This document shows, in pieces, positions 45,907 to 56,500 of a stretch of 64,000 nucleotides of DNA; within the stretch, counting starts at the first letter, position 1, and every line of letters starts with the position of its first letter. Source of the stretch: Phialocephala subalpina (Eukaryota > Ascomycota > Leotiomycetes > Helotiales > Mollisiaceae); the NCBI GenBank assembly GCA_900073065.1, contig FJOG01000007.1:1383031-1447030 (forward strand), written 5' to 3'. The notes below the pieces were generated by a model, which saw only the letters and a list, made by a program, of their open reading frames with translations, searched no databases and was not told the origin of the DNA. The translations under genes were made by a program, and so were the position numbers.

Positions 45907-47379
45907 TTAACGCCCACCAGCTGAATTCGTCCCACCTTCAAGGCGTTTCACAAGAGCTCTAACGACTTCTTCAGTCAACCCAATACCACTTCTAGCAACT
46001 TCTTCAGTTATCCCAAGACCAGTTCTAGCGACTTCTTGAGTTATCCCAACACCAGTTTTACCAACGTCGTTAGTTATCCCAAGGCCTGTTCTAGCGACTC
46101 CTTCAGTTATCCCAACACCACCTCTACCGACGTCTTCAAGCACCCTCATACCACCGCTCCCGAGTCCTTCAACTACCCTCATGCCACCTGTACCGACGTT
46201 TTCAAGCACCCTCATACCACCTCTACCTACGTCGTTAGTTATCCCAACATCACCTCTACCGACGTCTTCAAGCACCCTCATACCACCTCTTCCTACGTCT
46301 TCAGTTATCCCAACACCACCTCCATCGATCGGTACACCATATTCTTGTTGCGTTTGCATGCCCGTCCGAGGGTTGTAGAGATCGTACTGTTGACCAGTAT
46401 AGCTCGTCTCATTGGGGTTGTAGACACGCTGGTAACCGCTAGAAGGAATCATCTTCTCCGCATCGGCTATGTCGCTGTTGCGGCGCCAAGGAGAACCACT
46501 AGAGGACTTGCGGATGGAGTGATCAGCGGAGCAGCAAATGCGGAACGTCCAGAAGAAACTTGAGGCCAGCGAGAAGGCGACTGCCATCCAAGTTATGGCC
46601 AGATACGACGTGTTAAGCGAGGCCTTGACACCGTAGGCTTTACCTACTGAATTAATGGCTCCGACGACGGTAGAGGGCACAGCTGTCACCATGATGCTAG
46701 CTACTATAATTGAGGCAGTGGAGAGGCCGGAGATGATAATTGTGCCGTAGGAGCCAGCACGGGAGCAGGTTGCAAAAAGGCCGATGACAAGTTCGACGAA
46801 AGTTGTAATGGTCGCGATAATATAGACCACTTCTATCCATTTCGCAACTTTTGCGAATGTCTTTAGTGCAGACTTGACTTCTAAAGGAAGCGTGACGTTG
46901 ACACCGATCAAGGAGGTTGCGGTAGACTCGATCTTGCTAGTATCAAGGGAAGATAAAGCCCAGTCGAACTTTGCATTGGTGCAAGTTATATTCGACCCGG
47001 TGATGCCACAGTAGTTCCAAAGCGACACCTTGTATAAATCGGCCAATTCTAGATCGGATGCTGTGATGTTGATAGACGAGGATGATGAAGAAGTGGCATT
47101 TGTAAGTGCCTCGTTGGTAAGGCCGGAGGAACGGTCACTTGAAGTAGCTGCTCGGCGAGCGAGGTTTCCGAGATTCGCGAGGGAAGAGGAGGAGATTGAA
47201 AGGTTGGCTGTATTGACGTCGAATATGTCGAGGTTGGCTGTATTGGCACCGAATATGTCGAGGTTCTTGTTCGACATGCTTGCAAGCATGCCCGCAAGCA
47301 TGGCTATGAGGATACAAATGAGGGATGCGAGCGTTAGCCCGAATGGCACCGCTACATGAATAAATCTTCCTGCTCTCAT
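45907..47379 (-). CDS. SUR7/PalI-family membrane protein with an 11-residue repeat tail
   Basis: Single exon of 490 residues from ATG at 47379 (preceded by a CAT-rich leader). Four transmembrane helices at about 8-33, 181-205, 212-235 and 259-283, and a large extracellular loop (34-180) with WNYCGITGSNITC, the paired-cysteine motif of SUR7/PalI proteins of the fungal plasma membrane (eisosome, cortical patches or pH sensing). The loop start has a 10-residue duplication (NLDIFGANTA / NLDIFDVNTA). The cytoplasmic tail carries eleven tandem 11-residue units (354-474) of the form G-G-V-G-I-T-E-D-V-G-R. Whether it acts in pH signalling or membrane organisation cannot be told from sequence. Frame fully open although both flanks are decayed. 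Confidence 0.91.
   Translation of the reverse strand: MRAGRFIHVAVPFGLTLASLICILIAMLAGMLASMSNKNLDIFGANTANLDIFDVNTANLSISSSSLANLGNLARRAATSSDRSSGLTNEALTNATSSSSSSINITASDLELADLYKVSLWNYCGITGSNITCTNAKFDWALSSLDTSKIESTATSLIGVNVTLPLEVKSALKTFAKVAKWIEVVYIIATITTFVELVIGLFATCSRAGSYGTIIISGLSTASIIVASIMVTAVPSTVVGAINSVGKAYGVKASLNTSYLAITWMAVAFSLASSFFWTFRICCSADHSIRKSSSGSPWRRNSDIADAEKMIPSSGYQRVYNPNETSYTGQQYDLYNPRTGMQTQQEYGVPIDGGGVGITEDVGRGGMRVLEDVGRGDVGITNDVGRGGMRVLENVGTGGMRVVEGLGSGGMRVLEDVGRGGVGITEGVARTGLGITNDVGKTGVGITQEVARTGLGITEEVARSGIGLTEEVVRALVKRLEGGTNSAGGR
45958..46320 (-). repeat. 33-bp coding repeat, eleven units
   Basis: Eleven consecutive 33-base units encode the 11-residue repeat at the end of the SUR7-like protein. 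Two types occur: GGMRVLEDVGR and GGVGITEDVGR in the first half, then TGLGITEEVAR-like units. Length is kept exactly and nearly all substitutions keep the heptad-like V/I/L spacing. Confidence 0.92.
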
Positions 47380-47719
47380 GATGATGATGATGTTGTTGTG
47401 AGAATTACTAACGATCGGAAGGTCTATTGTGTTGAGATAATGTTTAATGAACGATAGTCATCTGGAGGAGTTCCGGATTTACGCATGTGATAGAGAAAGG
47501 GTTGGGCATTGCTAAGTAGAAGGGTTTTGCATGCATGGTTGCGGAGGGTCCACCAGCTCCTTTTGGGCAGACGAACAAGAACACGAAATCGCGGGGAACG
47601 CAGCATCGTTGCGAAGGGGAGCGTAGCTTAAGGTTAAGTACGGGGGTTCCGGCACAAAGCGATGAAACTACAAAGGCTCAACCCCTGGGATCCACTAAAA
47701 CCCCCTCCTCCACTACTTT
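47380..47719. other. Promoter side of the SUR7-like gene
   Basis: About 0.34 kb between the SUR7-like gene (minus) and the RfeG-like relic (plus). A short plus-strand frame (47535-47741) is unmatched. No element is distinct enough to name. Confidence 0.4.
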
Positions 47720-48421
47720 CAACACACCAACGCCGATTTGACTACCCATGAGTATTTTGTTCCAAAGGGTGGCAGAACTGCCTGCGGTAACAGTATACGT
47801 CCTGTCAGCGGTTACGAGACCAACACCTCGAAGTTCTTGGTTCCCAAGGATGAGTATGAGAGCGATCCTGACGATAGAGAAGTCATAACGGACGATGTAT
47901 GTCGCTACCTTAGGAGCGATGCTCACATACGGTTGGATACAGAGGGGGTAGTTTATCCAGCCTGTGAAGACGTGGAATCCAACCTGCTGACGTTCATCAT
48001 TCAGGAACCCAATGCACCAGGACTAGTTCGCACAGGATACTTCATCGCGGCATACCGAAATTTGACTACGGTAAGGTTACCCTCACCATAAGATCCAGCT
48101 GCTTACCGAATATTGTAGTCAATGATTTCAGACTTAAAGGCAGACTCAGAACGCTGGGAAGCCGAGCGCCGAGCAACAGCCTCGAGAGGACAACATGCCA
48201 CCGGTATAGCTTCGCGCGACTCAAACGGTTTGTATCGAAAATCAAACACACCCATAGTTGGGTATCGTGATTCTACCCCACATCAAACACGGCAATACTA
48301 TGGATCGAGCATGACTCCTGGCTAGGAATCTGGATATGATACACCGATACTGTCCAGTTCCCAGGGACTTCCCCTGGGGGGATACAGTGACACACCGCAA
48401 GATCCTTATTATGGTCGATAA
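47720..48421 (+). pseudogene. RfeG-like protein relic with an in-frame TAG
   Basis: Two exons, about 47720-48069 and 48119-48421 (donor GTAAGG, acceptor TTGTAG). Readable blocks are HEYFVPK, DDREVITDDVCRYLRSDA, RTGYFIAAYRNLTTSMISDL then KADSERWEAERR, and a Tyr/Gly/Ser tail NTPIVGYRDSTPHQTRQYYG. This order (EYFVP...REVI..DICRYLG...GYFI.AYRNLTT..I.DLKADS.RWE.E) is that of ascomycete RfeG-like proteins, as I remember the family. A TAG at 48323 interrupts a frame that otherwise continues 32 codons to TAA at 48419 (SGYDTPILSSSQGLPLGGYS). No ATG opens the first exon in frame. Dead or badly truncated copy; an intact copy is expected elsewhere in the genome. Confidence 0.7.
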
Positions 48422-49582
48422 CCACAAAGACATACTCAGCACAGCTATCATGCTGCTGGAGAAAATTAGACACTTCCTGGGCGTTTTCGTCTGAGAGACT
48501 CTCGAATAATACTGCGAAGAAGAAACCTCGAATGCTTCTCTCGACGACTTCAGGGTTTCGGGCTTCTCGAAAGTGTGAAAGTCCCGAGCGAGTCTAAGAG
48601 CAGGATGAAATATTGATGTGATTAATTCCAAAATCTTGAAGGTTATCAATTCATACTCCGAGCTAAATGAAATATCGCTGGTACAGCTGTTGGCACATGC
48701 ATCCAACTCTTTCTTGGCTGCAATAAGGACTGCAATACCAACTTCAATATCTCCAACACTGGATGTGACGACGAGAAAAACAGCACACACTACCAAAGGC
48801 GTTTCTGGATTGAATACACGTCCGAGAACGAACCCCTTCTATTTCTCTGCATGCCAGAACCAAGCAGATGGGGGTCCGTAACAGTCTCAACTCGCTTTCA
48901 ACGATGCTGAGGACAGCTTATTGGTCCAACTTCTTGTAACGGGCGAGACGATTGCCCGTGCTGCTGCAGGCGATCTAACACGGACAGGATGTTTGTGACT
49001 CTGTAGGCTAGCATTAGGGTGTATGATTTCGATGTGTCGAGAGAGAGTGCAAGAGGGTCGATGTCTTCGAAGGAAGGCGATGAAGGTCAGATGGCACGCT
49101 GAAGCGGCAAGGGGTGCGAAGAAGTCGCAGTAGATCAAGAATTGGATAGAATATAGATCTGCCCTGTTTGCCTGCTTCCCAAGTATCGTAATCATTCCAT
49201 GGCTTCGATCGCGAACGGTACGTAGTACTGCGACAGTGTCTAGAACGCCCAGAGACAGGGTAGGGGAGCAGATAGTAAAACTAATATACAGGTTCGAAAA
49301 TGTCCCAACGCGTGGTAGTTAGTTTGTCGAGTAGAGAAGCTGGAAAAAGTTCGGACATTGATTGCGACGAGTGTCACAGCCAAGCGAGGCTGCCAGCGAA
49401 TCTTCAGCCTCACCATCCTTCTCTCTACCAGCGCCATCACCAACAGCTCATCTAAACAATCCACAGACTCACGACTACCTCCTCATATTAATCGCGACCG
49501 GATTGCCTTGAAAAATGCTCACTGCATAGGCCTACAATCCAGAAAACGACAACGACACCCTTCCTTTTAAACAACATCCACC
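48422..49582. other. Unassigned region between two gene relics
   Basis: About 1.2 kb. Open frames on both strands (48242-48796 minus, 48618-48881 plus, 48887-49195 minus) overlap and lack family resemblance. From 49358 the plus strand looks like a promoter/5' UTR copied together with the Dcp1-like relic. Confidence 0.4.
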
Positions 49583-50076
49583 ATGCCTCCCAGAGGCTCA
49601 TTCTCTCGAACTCCGCGCAAGACGCGCCAGCGAGGTCAAACCAGCTCCTCATCTCACGCCCAGCCAGCACCCACTTAAGCCTCCGACTATGACTTCGAAG
49701 CTTTCTACTAAGACCCCGCCCCAATACGCACCCGCGAAGAAATCAACGATACAGTCGTCCGGCGCTACGTTCCCTCCTTTTAACACATCGTCGCCATCGC
49801 TCTAAATGCCGTCATCTATACTTTCGCACCTAAGACCAAATCATAGGACAAAACTAATATCGAAGGCTCGATGTTCGTGTGCCAGCTTACGCTTTCGTTT
49901 GTACGGGTGGGACGAGACATTGTATAATTGTGTTGAATACGGCGATAGAGGAGAGGACGGAGGTGGGGAGTGAGGAGTATAATGAGGAGGTTTTGCAGAG
50001 TATTAAGGCGCCGGCGGAGAACAGACCGATAGGGCGGAGAATCAGCTTATCGGAGTTGTTTGGACGTCCAGAATAG
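49583..50076 (+). pseudogene. Dcp1 (mRNA-decapping factor)-like copy riddled with nonsense codons
   Basis: From an ATG at 49583 (context CCACC-ATG) one frame reads PPRGSFSRTPRKTRQRGQTS, SDYDFEAFY, REEINDTVVRRYVPSF, HIVAIALNAVIYTFAPKTKS and DKTNIEGSMFVCQLT, which is the EVH1 core of Dcp1 (L-R-Y-P...I-x-x-I-A...V-x-x-Y-x-F......W-x-K-x-x-I-E-G-x-x-F). Four in-frame stops interrupt it: TAA at 49676, 49709 and 49781, and TAG at 49844, the last exactly where Dcp1 has a Trp. After 49890 the frame shifts and continues as RHCIIVLN to ISLSELFGRPE, stop at 50074. Dcp1 is normally a single essential gene, so this is a dead duplicate. All four stops can arise from CAA or TGG by single transitions. Confidence 0.78.
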
Positions 50077-50592
50077 ACTGAGGATGAGGGGGAGTATTAT
50101 CATCACTGAGACGAGGCTATATCAGCGACGAATTGGCAGAAGAGCACGCGAGTTCTTGGTCTCGAAACAAACAAGAGAGCTGTGAATACCTGCCATACTC
50201 TGGACATTGGAAGTGGTATAGAAGCGCAGCTTCTGATCGGACTTTGGCTCGCACAGCATCAACGTCAAGAAGGCATACGGCAATAGGCATGGAATACGAT
50301 CAAAGCAACTACACGGATGGGACACGAGGTTGAGGATATTGCGAAGATACCCAAATGAAGGCTCTACGGATAGGAATGTTGGGGCTCCTTACATCAAGGC
50401 TTAGAAGATTTCCATGGTGTGGTGCCTAAGCTGGTTTGTTCCTTCCCATCAACACTAGCTGCGCCTTCTTCACTTCCTCATCGTCTAACTTTCCAAGTTC
50501 TTCCCACCAACTCACCCTGCGTTCCTTCTGCTCGCAGTGGCTCTACCAATCAAACACACGAGTCCCTTACAGCGCCTTCCTCACAACCCACG
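50077..50592. other. Unassigned region
   Basis: About 0.5 kb with overlapping short frames on both strands. No family or repeat was recognised. Confidence 0.4.
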
Positions 50593-50773
50593 ATGCCTTC
50601 CCAGAAGGACACCACTCTCCCACTACACTGGCTGTCCCTTATATTCTCGTCCTCCCCCTGAAAAAAAAGCTTTTTCCTTTCCCTTCTTTTTGATTCCTTT
50701 CTTTTTAGGGGGAGGACGAGAATATAAGGGACAACCAGTAGAGTGGGAGAATAGTGTCCTTCTGGGAAGGCAT
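50593..50773. repeat. Inverted repeat with 67-bp arms and a 47-bp spacer
   Basis: The left arm 50593-50659 (starts ATGCCTTCCCAGAAGGACAC) is the reverse complement of the right arm 50707-50773 with about five mismatches, several of them C/T or G/A. The spacer 50660-50706 is an A-run followed by a pyrimidine tract. It would form a long hairpin as RNA, or a cruciform. Confidence 0.92.
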
Positions 50774-51382
50774 GGTGGCCCTACCTAGCCATCAACCGCC
50801 CCACCTATTCCAAAATTCTAGACCCCGAACTCATCCCTGACATTGAAAAACAAACTTCAGGGCTTGAAGCCATATCTGTACCTCAATTATCAAGCTTTTG
50901 AAAGCTAGATCATGTCTCTCGGTAACGGTTTCCGAGACTTCGATATCGTGCCTTCCATCCGGCGCGACCTCCGTTGAAACCAACGCCTCGGACCGGGAAC
51001 ATTGCCCTGCGTCAAAATTCCAAATCTCAAACTCAATCTTGCATTGCATTGCTAGCTCATCATTTGGTTTTTAGCTCCCGTAAAAATTTGTGTTCCTGAC
51101 GATCGCTGGTTGGTGGCCGAGGAGAGAAGAAAAAGGAGGGAAGGAGGAAAGGTGTGGTGTGAATCTGAGCTGAAGCTCGAAATGGCGGGGGATGTGTTGG
51201 GTTATGCCTTCCCCAAACATCACCCAAGATCCCAATTGAAAAGAAGAACTCTCGTCATACAAGGACGGCAATCAGATTCATTCCCGATACGTTTGAACAA
51301 AATGGAAACAAGCTAATATTTGACAAAGTATTTCTGTGGTTCTGCTTTCTTACGCAAGTCTAATACGCAGTCCCTGAAGATT
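50774..51382. other. Repeat-derived intergenic region
   Basis: Contains the less-mutated copy (50807-50952) of the sequence seen in A/T island 1. At about 50995-51115 there is a stretch resembling the start region of the HET relic (53500-53625; shared GACCGGG, GCTAGCTC-like, TTTTTAGCTC/ATCTAGCTC and GACGATCGCT). A short minus-strand frame (51049-50831) begins ATGCAA as the HET gene does. It is probably the 5' end of another lost copy. Confidence 0.5.
50807..50952 (+). repeat. Less-mutated partner of the island-1 repeat
   Basis: About 146 bases collinear with 27091-27237. This copy keeps most C and G (CTAGACCCCGAACTCATCCC), so it serves as a reference for the mutation direction in the island. 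No coding potential was recognised. Confidence 0.85.
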
Positions 51383-53569
51383 TTAGCTTGACGGGTCCTT
51401 TCTCTCCAGCTGTTCTGGTTCCTTCTCCCATTCAAAGACTTCGTCGAAACCTGCTCGGATTGCGCCGACACGCTCGAAGCAGCCATCACGTCTGCGTAGA
51501 ACGAGGAAGAAGGCTTTGAAGCACCTTACGTCGTCGGGACGATCAGCGATGTTGAGTGGAACAATCTGAAGCTCGTCGTTCCGAAGGCTCGAGGCGATGC
51601 CCGAGTTGCCACTCCATGAAATTTCACTCATATACAAACCAACTGGGAGTCCATATAGTGTGAGGTCTGACCTCGTCGAGTCAAAAGGCCAACACATAGC
51701 TTGGCAGTGAATTCTGATGGCCCTGAATTTGATAAGTGTGGGATTCGGTAACACTGCACAATGGTACATTGGCACCCATTGAGCAGGAAACAATCCCTTG
51801 GTATCGACAGGCTCCCCCACGCGGAGTTTCTTTACCGCAAGCTCCAGCTTGGAGAATCGTTTTGTCCGTAGTCCTCAACGTCTGCGAAGTGGGCAGTTCC
51901 TTTCCACCCTACCCAGGTCCATGAAGGGAACATAGGTCGATGCTGAGGCTAGTCTTTACGTCCATGACACCATGAAAGTGCAAAAAACAAAGAACCCATC
52001 GCGGTTAATCCTTGGAGTTTCAAAGAACAAGCCCTGGACTCCCAGTACACATGATAGATTCGAGCAGTCATGCTCACAACCTAATTCACTGTCACAGCTT
52101 GCGGATTTATAGAGATTCAAGACGCCGAGAAAAGCACTGAGGGAATCTTGTGGGTTACTCATGTTCCGGTTGGTAAATTTTGAGACCTCAAAATGGTAGT
52201 ACTCGTAATCAGAGTCGTCGGAATCCCGCATGAAGGAGTCAGGACCGATTCCAAAGGACCTATGCTTCAGTCGACTTTCAGAACGTTGTAGATCTCCGTG
52301 CTTGAAGTAGACACCCTCATCCATGGAAAACAGCAGCCGCTTAGAAAGGACCGCTTCTTGATATGTCCATGCCCGAGTATTCCAGGCTGATTGCTCTATT
52401 GTACCAACTGGGCTCCGAACATGGAAGTGATCGTATACTAGTTGACCGAGATCTGAACTGCCTGGCGGGATCTTGAGGGTGTCGTGGCCCTGGGAGGTCG
52501 CTTGCAGCATCACCATCCGACGTTGCAGCAACCAAAGTAACAGCTCCTCTGCAGTAAATATTTCCCACCCGTTGCAATTGCACAAGGTACGATGCCTCGT
52601 CCTCTTGGTCTATACATAGCTGATCAACCCACAGGTATCGAAATCCAAGTGCTTTCGTAACCCCAATTGCGTCTAAAAGGACTGCTGGGAGCTCCTGGGG
52701 AACTTTGGCTTGACCAGCGCGCCTTTCCACCTTCAGATTGCTCATTTTCCCCCATATGTAGCTAAGGGTGACGTATGTATACGGAGTGTCGGCGCGCACA
52801 ATCGTCCCTTTCTCACAGTTGATCAACTCTATACCACGTTAGCGGGATTCAGCGCGACGCATCGGTGATGATATGGGTGTTTCGGGTCCTCCTCGATCCA
52901 ATCCGGATGCTTGTTTGGCTCAAAGCAGCTCTATACCTTTCCAGAAGTACGGTTTCGATCATGTAACTTGTGACTCGGACAACAGGTGAGGTACCCATGT
53001 TCCCTGAAGGAAAATTCATCCACTTCGATATCGCTCTTGACAACAGCAACAGTTACGAAGATGGGGTCATTGTAAAATATAAAGGCGCGTCCCTCGTCCC
53101 GCTGGTGATCTTCGTAGAACGTAAAAGCGCGTAGTTGAGAAGGTCGAGATTTGCTTCGATCGAGGTCCTTATCTTTGTATATCATCCTGTGCTTGAACAG
53201 TGTATTGCACAAGGGACATCCACTGCTTAGCTCATTATCGTACTTGCCGCCAAGATCTGCGAGGAGTATGCTCGAGTTTCCAGCGTAGCTGAACTAGTGT
53301 CTGCTCTTACATGCAATTTGACCTCTTCCACCGACCATGGAACTCGCCCTGAACTCTGCCACTCTCTGAAGCCAGTCTTCGATCCCACTGAAATCAAGCT
53401 TTTGGCAATCATTGCAGAGTTTGTCTTGATCTGACGATGTCGAGGTGCTCGCTGCCGCATTGAGGCATCCCGGGAACCAGCCCCGAAACGACGAGGTGTG
53501 GATTTTCCGACCGGGCATCCAGCAATCGTTTGAAGTGTTTATGGCTGAAGCCGAAACTGAATATTGCAT
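51383..53569 (-). pseudogene. HET-domain (heterokaryon incompatibility) gene, frameshifted
   Basis: The minus-strand exon structure is still visible: a start at 53569, CNDCQKLDFSGIEDWLQR, an intron near 53310-53257, GCPLCNTLFKHRMIYKDKDL, and an intron 52936-52830. The HET core follows: TYVTLSYIWGK, LGFRYLWVDQLCIDQED and YCRGAVTLVAATSDGDA. There the frame is lost: the next HET block (WNTRAWTYQEAVLSKRLLF, about 52390) is in another frame with no usable intron between. A second shift and a TAG separate it from the FPSWTWVGWKG block near 51920, and the C-terminal part (51820-51383, GCFERVGAIRAGFDEVF) is in a third frame. HET proteins trigger death of fused unlike cells; this copy cannot make one. 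The damage is by indels plus nonsense. Confidence 0.88.
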
Positions 53570-56500
53570 CTCTAGCTCACTTGGATCTAGCTCCTGCAGT
53601 CATTTTTGTCCATGACGATCGCTTTTCGTTAGGTAGTAGAGAAACGGAAAGGGCAGATGGGAAAAGAGGAGAGAAAGACGCGTCGCTTGACGCACACGTT
53701 CAATTCAGGGGAGAGGAAATAAAGAAGCGGAGCGTTTGAGGATACCGAAAAGAATCACCGAACCAGTGCTTGTTTGAGCAGGGCAGGGTTGAACCCTCTT
53801 TCCCAACTTGAGATCAACCAAGGTCCAGGGCAGTATCAATGTCGGACTTTTTCCAATTTCAATCTCGCTGTCGCCGATATTGATTTCGATGTTGTTGGCG
53901 ATGACTCCGTGACAAATTTTCTGAGTCGTTTCCTTGGCAACGGGCTAGAGAAGTACGAAGCCTTCATCTCCTATCCTCAAGGATAAATATCAATGAACCA
54001 TCCCCTCGGTATCAAAAGGGGCGACTTTTCACCCTCTCACCCTCGTAAATTTTCCGTCCCTTGAAAGAATTCCGCCGCCGCTTTGACATCAAGGAATATG
54101 CATGGAAGTTCTATCCTCCGATCTCAATTATCCGTTTTCAACCAGGGTAAGCGAGTTTAATTCAACTCTTATCATAAAGTATCAACATAATTTGTTTGAA
54201 AACGAGGATGTCCGTTTGTTGCGTGTTTGGAGTAAATTGATTGCGCCATTCTAGGAGATAGGATGTGATTAATATAGGGAGATGAGATGATTTTGAAAGG
54301 GATGAGGGATGATGGCGAGATGGTTTCGTTTTGTTGGCGATGCGAGGCTAAGCTTCAGCATGGTCTGCACGGCTGGGGAGAGAATGGATTATGGATATAA
54401 TATACGTTGCGGAGGAGGTTCTCCAACGACGGTGTCGAGAGTGCGACAGGCTAAGGTGGTGAAGTTCCAAGATTGCGATGAGGCCTGCTTTCGATCACCG
54501 GTAGTGGTGAAATGATAGAGTAATTGTTTCAATATCTGTCGAATATTCAGATGCTTGATGCTTGAGGGTATTGGTGATGAATCGAGACTCATCCGTTCCT
54601 TCCCCTGCGGAAAATCCCAAACATCGGACCATATCATTCCATCCCATCGTATCCAAACAAATATTTCAAGTTAGCCTGCTACTGGGTATCAAAAATCGAC
54701 ATCACATCTCGAAAGATATCACGTGCAAGGATCTGGAAGCTCCCGGTGCGGAACCAACCTTCCTGCATCCGCCGCACTTCCGCTCTGGCAACCGTTGAAC
54801 GAACATCGGCGTGGGGCTCCGCTTTTTGGTAAGCGTCGGCATTTTCCCTTCCCAATCATTCTCCCTTCTTTTCATTTTCCACTCCTCGTGCTTTCTCCGC
54901 TCCAATGCCAATGCTCCGCTCAAATGTGGAAGATCGGCACTTTTGCCTTCTATCTTGAGGATTGGTTTCCAAGCCGAGAATGGAAAGTATTCTGGACAGG
55001 TGAATCACGATGGAGTTGACAAATGTGGACCGAGACGGTACGCTCGGCGCGGCATCTATCTCGACAGCAAATTTCCATTCAACCGGACGCTTGCTAGCGA
55101 AGCCTTCCATTGATCCGGGACTCAGTCAAATCTGGCGTCGAGGCGTTCTTCACCACATCGAGGTCTGTGCCCGGCCGCGTCTTTCGTTTGGCGGAGAGGG
55201 CGTCCTTGGCTTCGATTGGCATCAAGCCTCGTCGCGTGGTGGAAAGTTTTGTGGGAGGGAAAAGCCCAGCCCAAATAGTCTTGGAGATGGTGGATTGGAC
55301 TGTGGGGTGCGGAGGCGCAAGAGGGGATCAGGTGAGAAATGCTTGGAGAAGGAATAGCAATCGTATGTTATCATTAAGAATGCGAACGTAACGCTTCTCC
55401 ACGTTTTTTTCTTTCCGTTTTTGCTTATTCTTGGCTTGCGAATGTCAAGGTCCCAAGCCGAAGGTTCCGAATTATGTCTCTGCCGCTACGGAGGTAAATA
55501 CCTAGGCATGGCACGATAGGAGGAATGGTAACCTGGGAGCGGACTTCAGGCGCGGCTACGCTGCCGAGAAAGTAATATATTTAAGTTTTGCAAAAAGGGT
55601 AGCGATTGATCGAGAGAGGTGAAAAGGTTAAGCAGTCAGCAAATAGGTTAGAGGATGAAGTTCTTGGGTCGCTTCTCAACCAGTTGTTCGTGAAGCACTA
55701 GGCAATGATTCGTGGACGGGTAAAGTCCGTTACCAGAATTTTGAGATGATGTCTGTATCTGCTTACCGCAGACTTGCAGAGTGCTTTGCGTCTATTCGCT
55801 TTAGGCTTTGGAGGAGGAGTTGGGGTCCAGGTGAGCCTGTGAATTGAGGGCCATAGAAGAAGCGCAGGCAAGCGCTGGGGAATTTCGAGGTGTGGTGTGG
55901 TGTGGATGCGTGTTCAGGGTCCTGTGTCCAACGATCAGATAGCTTCTAGTATGCTATTTTGGATGTGTGTCTTCAGAGAGGATATTTCGGTTTTGATGTA
56001 GCAGAAAATGTTGAGATGATTGGATGCATCTTCCCCAGAATATCATTCTTGACCCCACCACCGCCAAGTCATCACCATCCCCGCAGTCATCATCCAAAAT
56101 CTGGTGAGAATTGTGAATGGTAGAACTTAGCCAAGCACGACACCATATTTGGGGTTGATAGCTGTTCTGTCTTGGGATCGCATACATTCTCTGCAGGTGA
56201 TGGGCGTATGCCACGTTGTTGGCAGTACAACATCGCCTGATGAGCAGGACATGTTCCTTCCCATTCAGCTCTTGTGAGACTGCTTCGAAGCAGATTGAGG
56301 GAATCCGAGCACGAGAATTTGAAGGATCGTCCTCTTGGAACACAATCATTACATGACCTCGGTCAGAAATATTTTCGAATTTTGTACGAAGGGTACGTCC
56401 TGCACCTCGGGTCTGCAGATAAGCTCGCATCTGCAGTATCCACTGTCGTACGCTCCAATTGAGGCATCTCGTTTGTGTCGACCACGAGGAAGACGGCTGC

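Noticed and set aside
45958..46320. Repeat array as a CRISPR
   Set aside because: Units are contiguous 33-bp coding repeats without spacers, inside an open eukaryotic gene.
55954..56430. 158-residue minus-strand frame
   Set aside because: No recognised motif; an adjoining frame upstream hints at a relic but evidence is too thin for a gene call.
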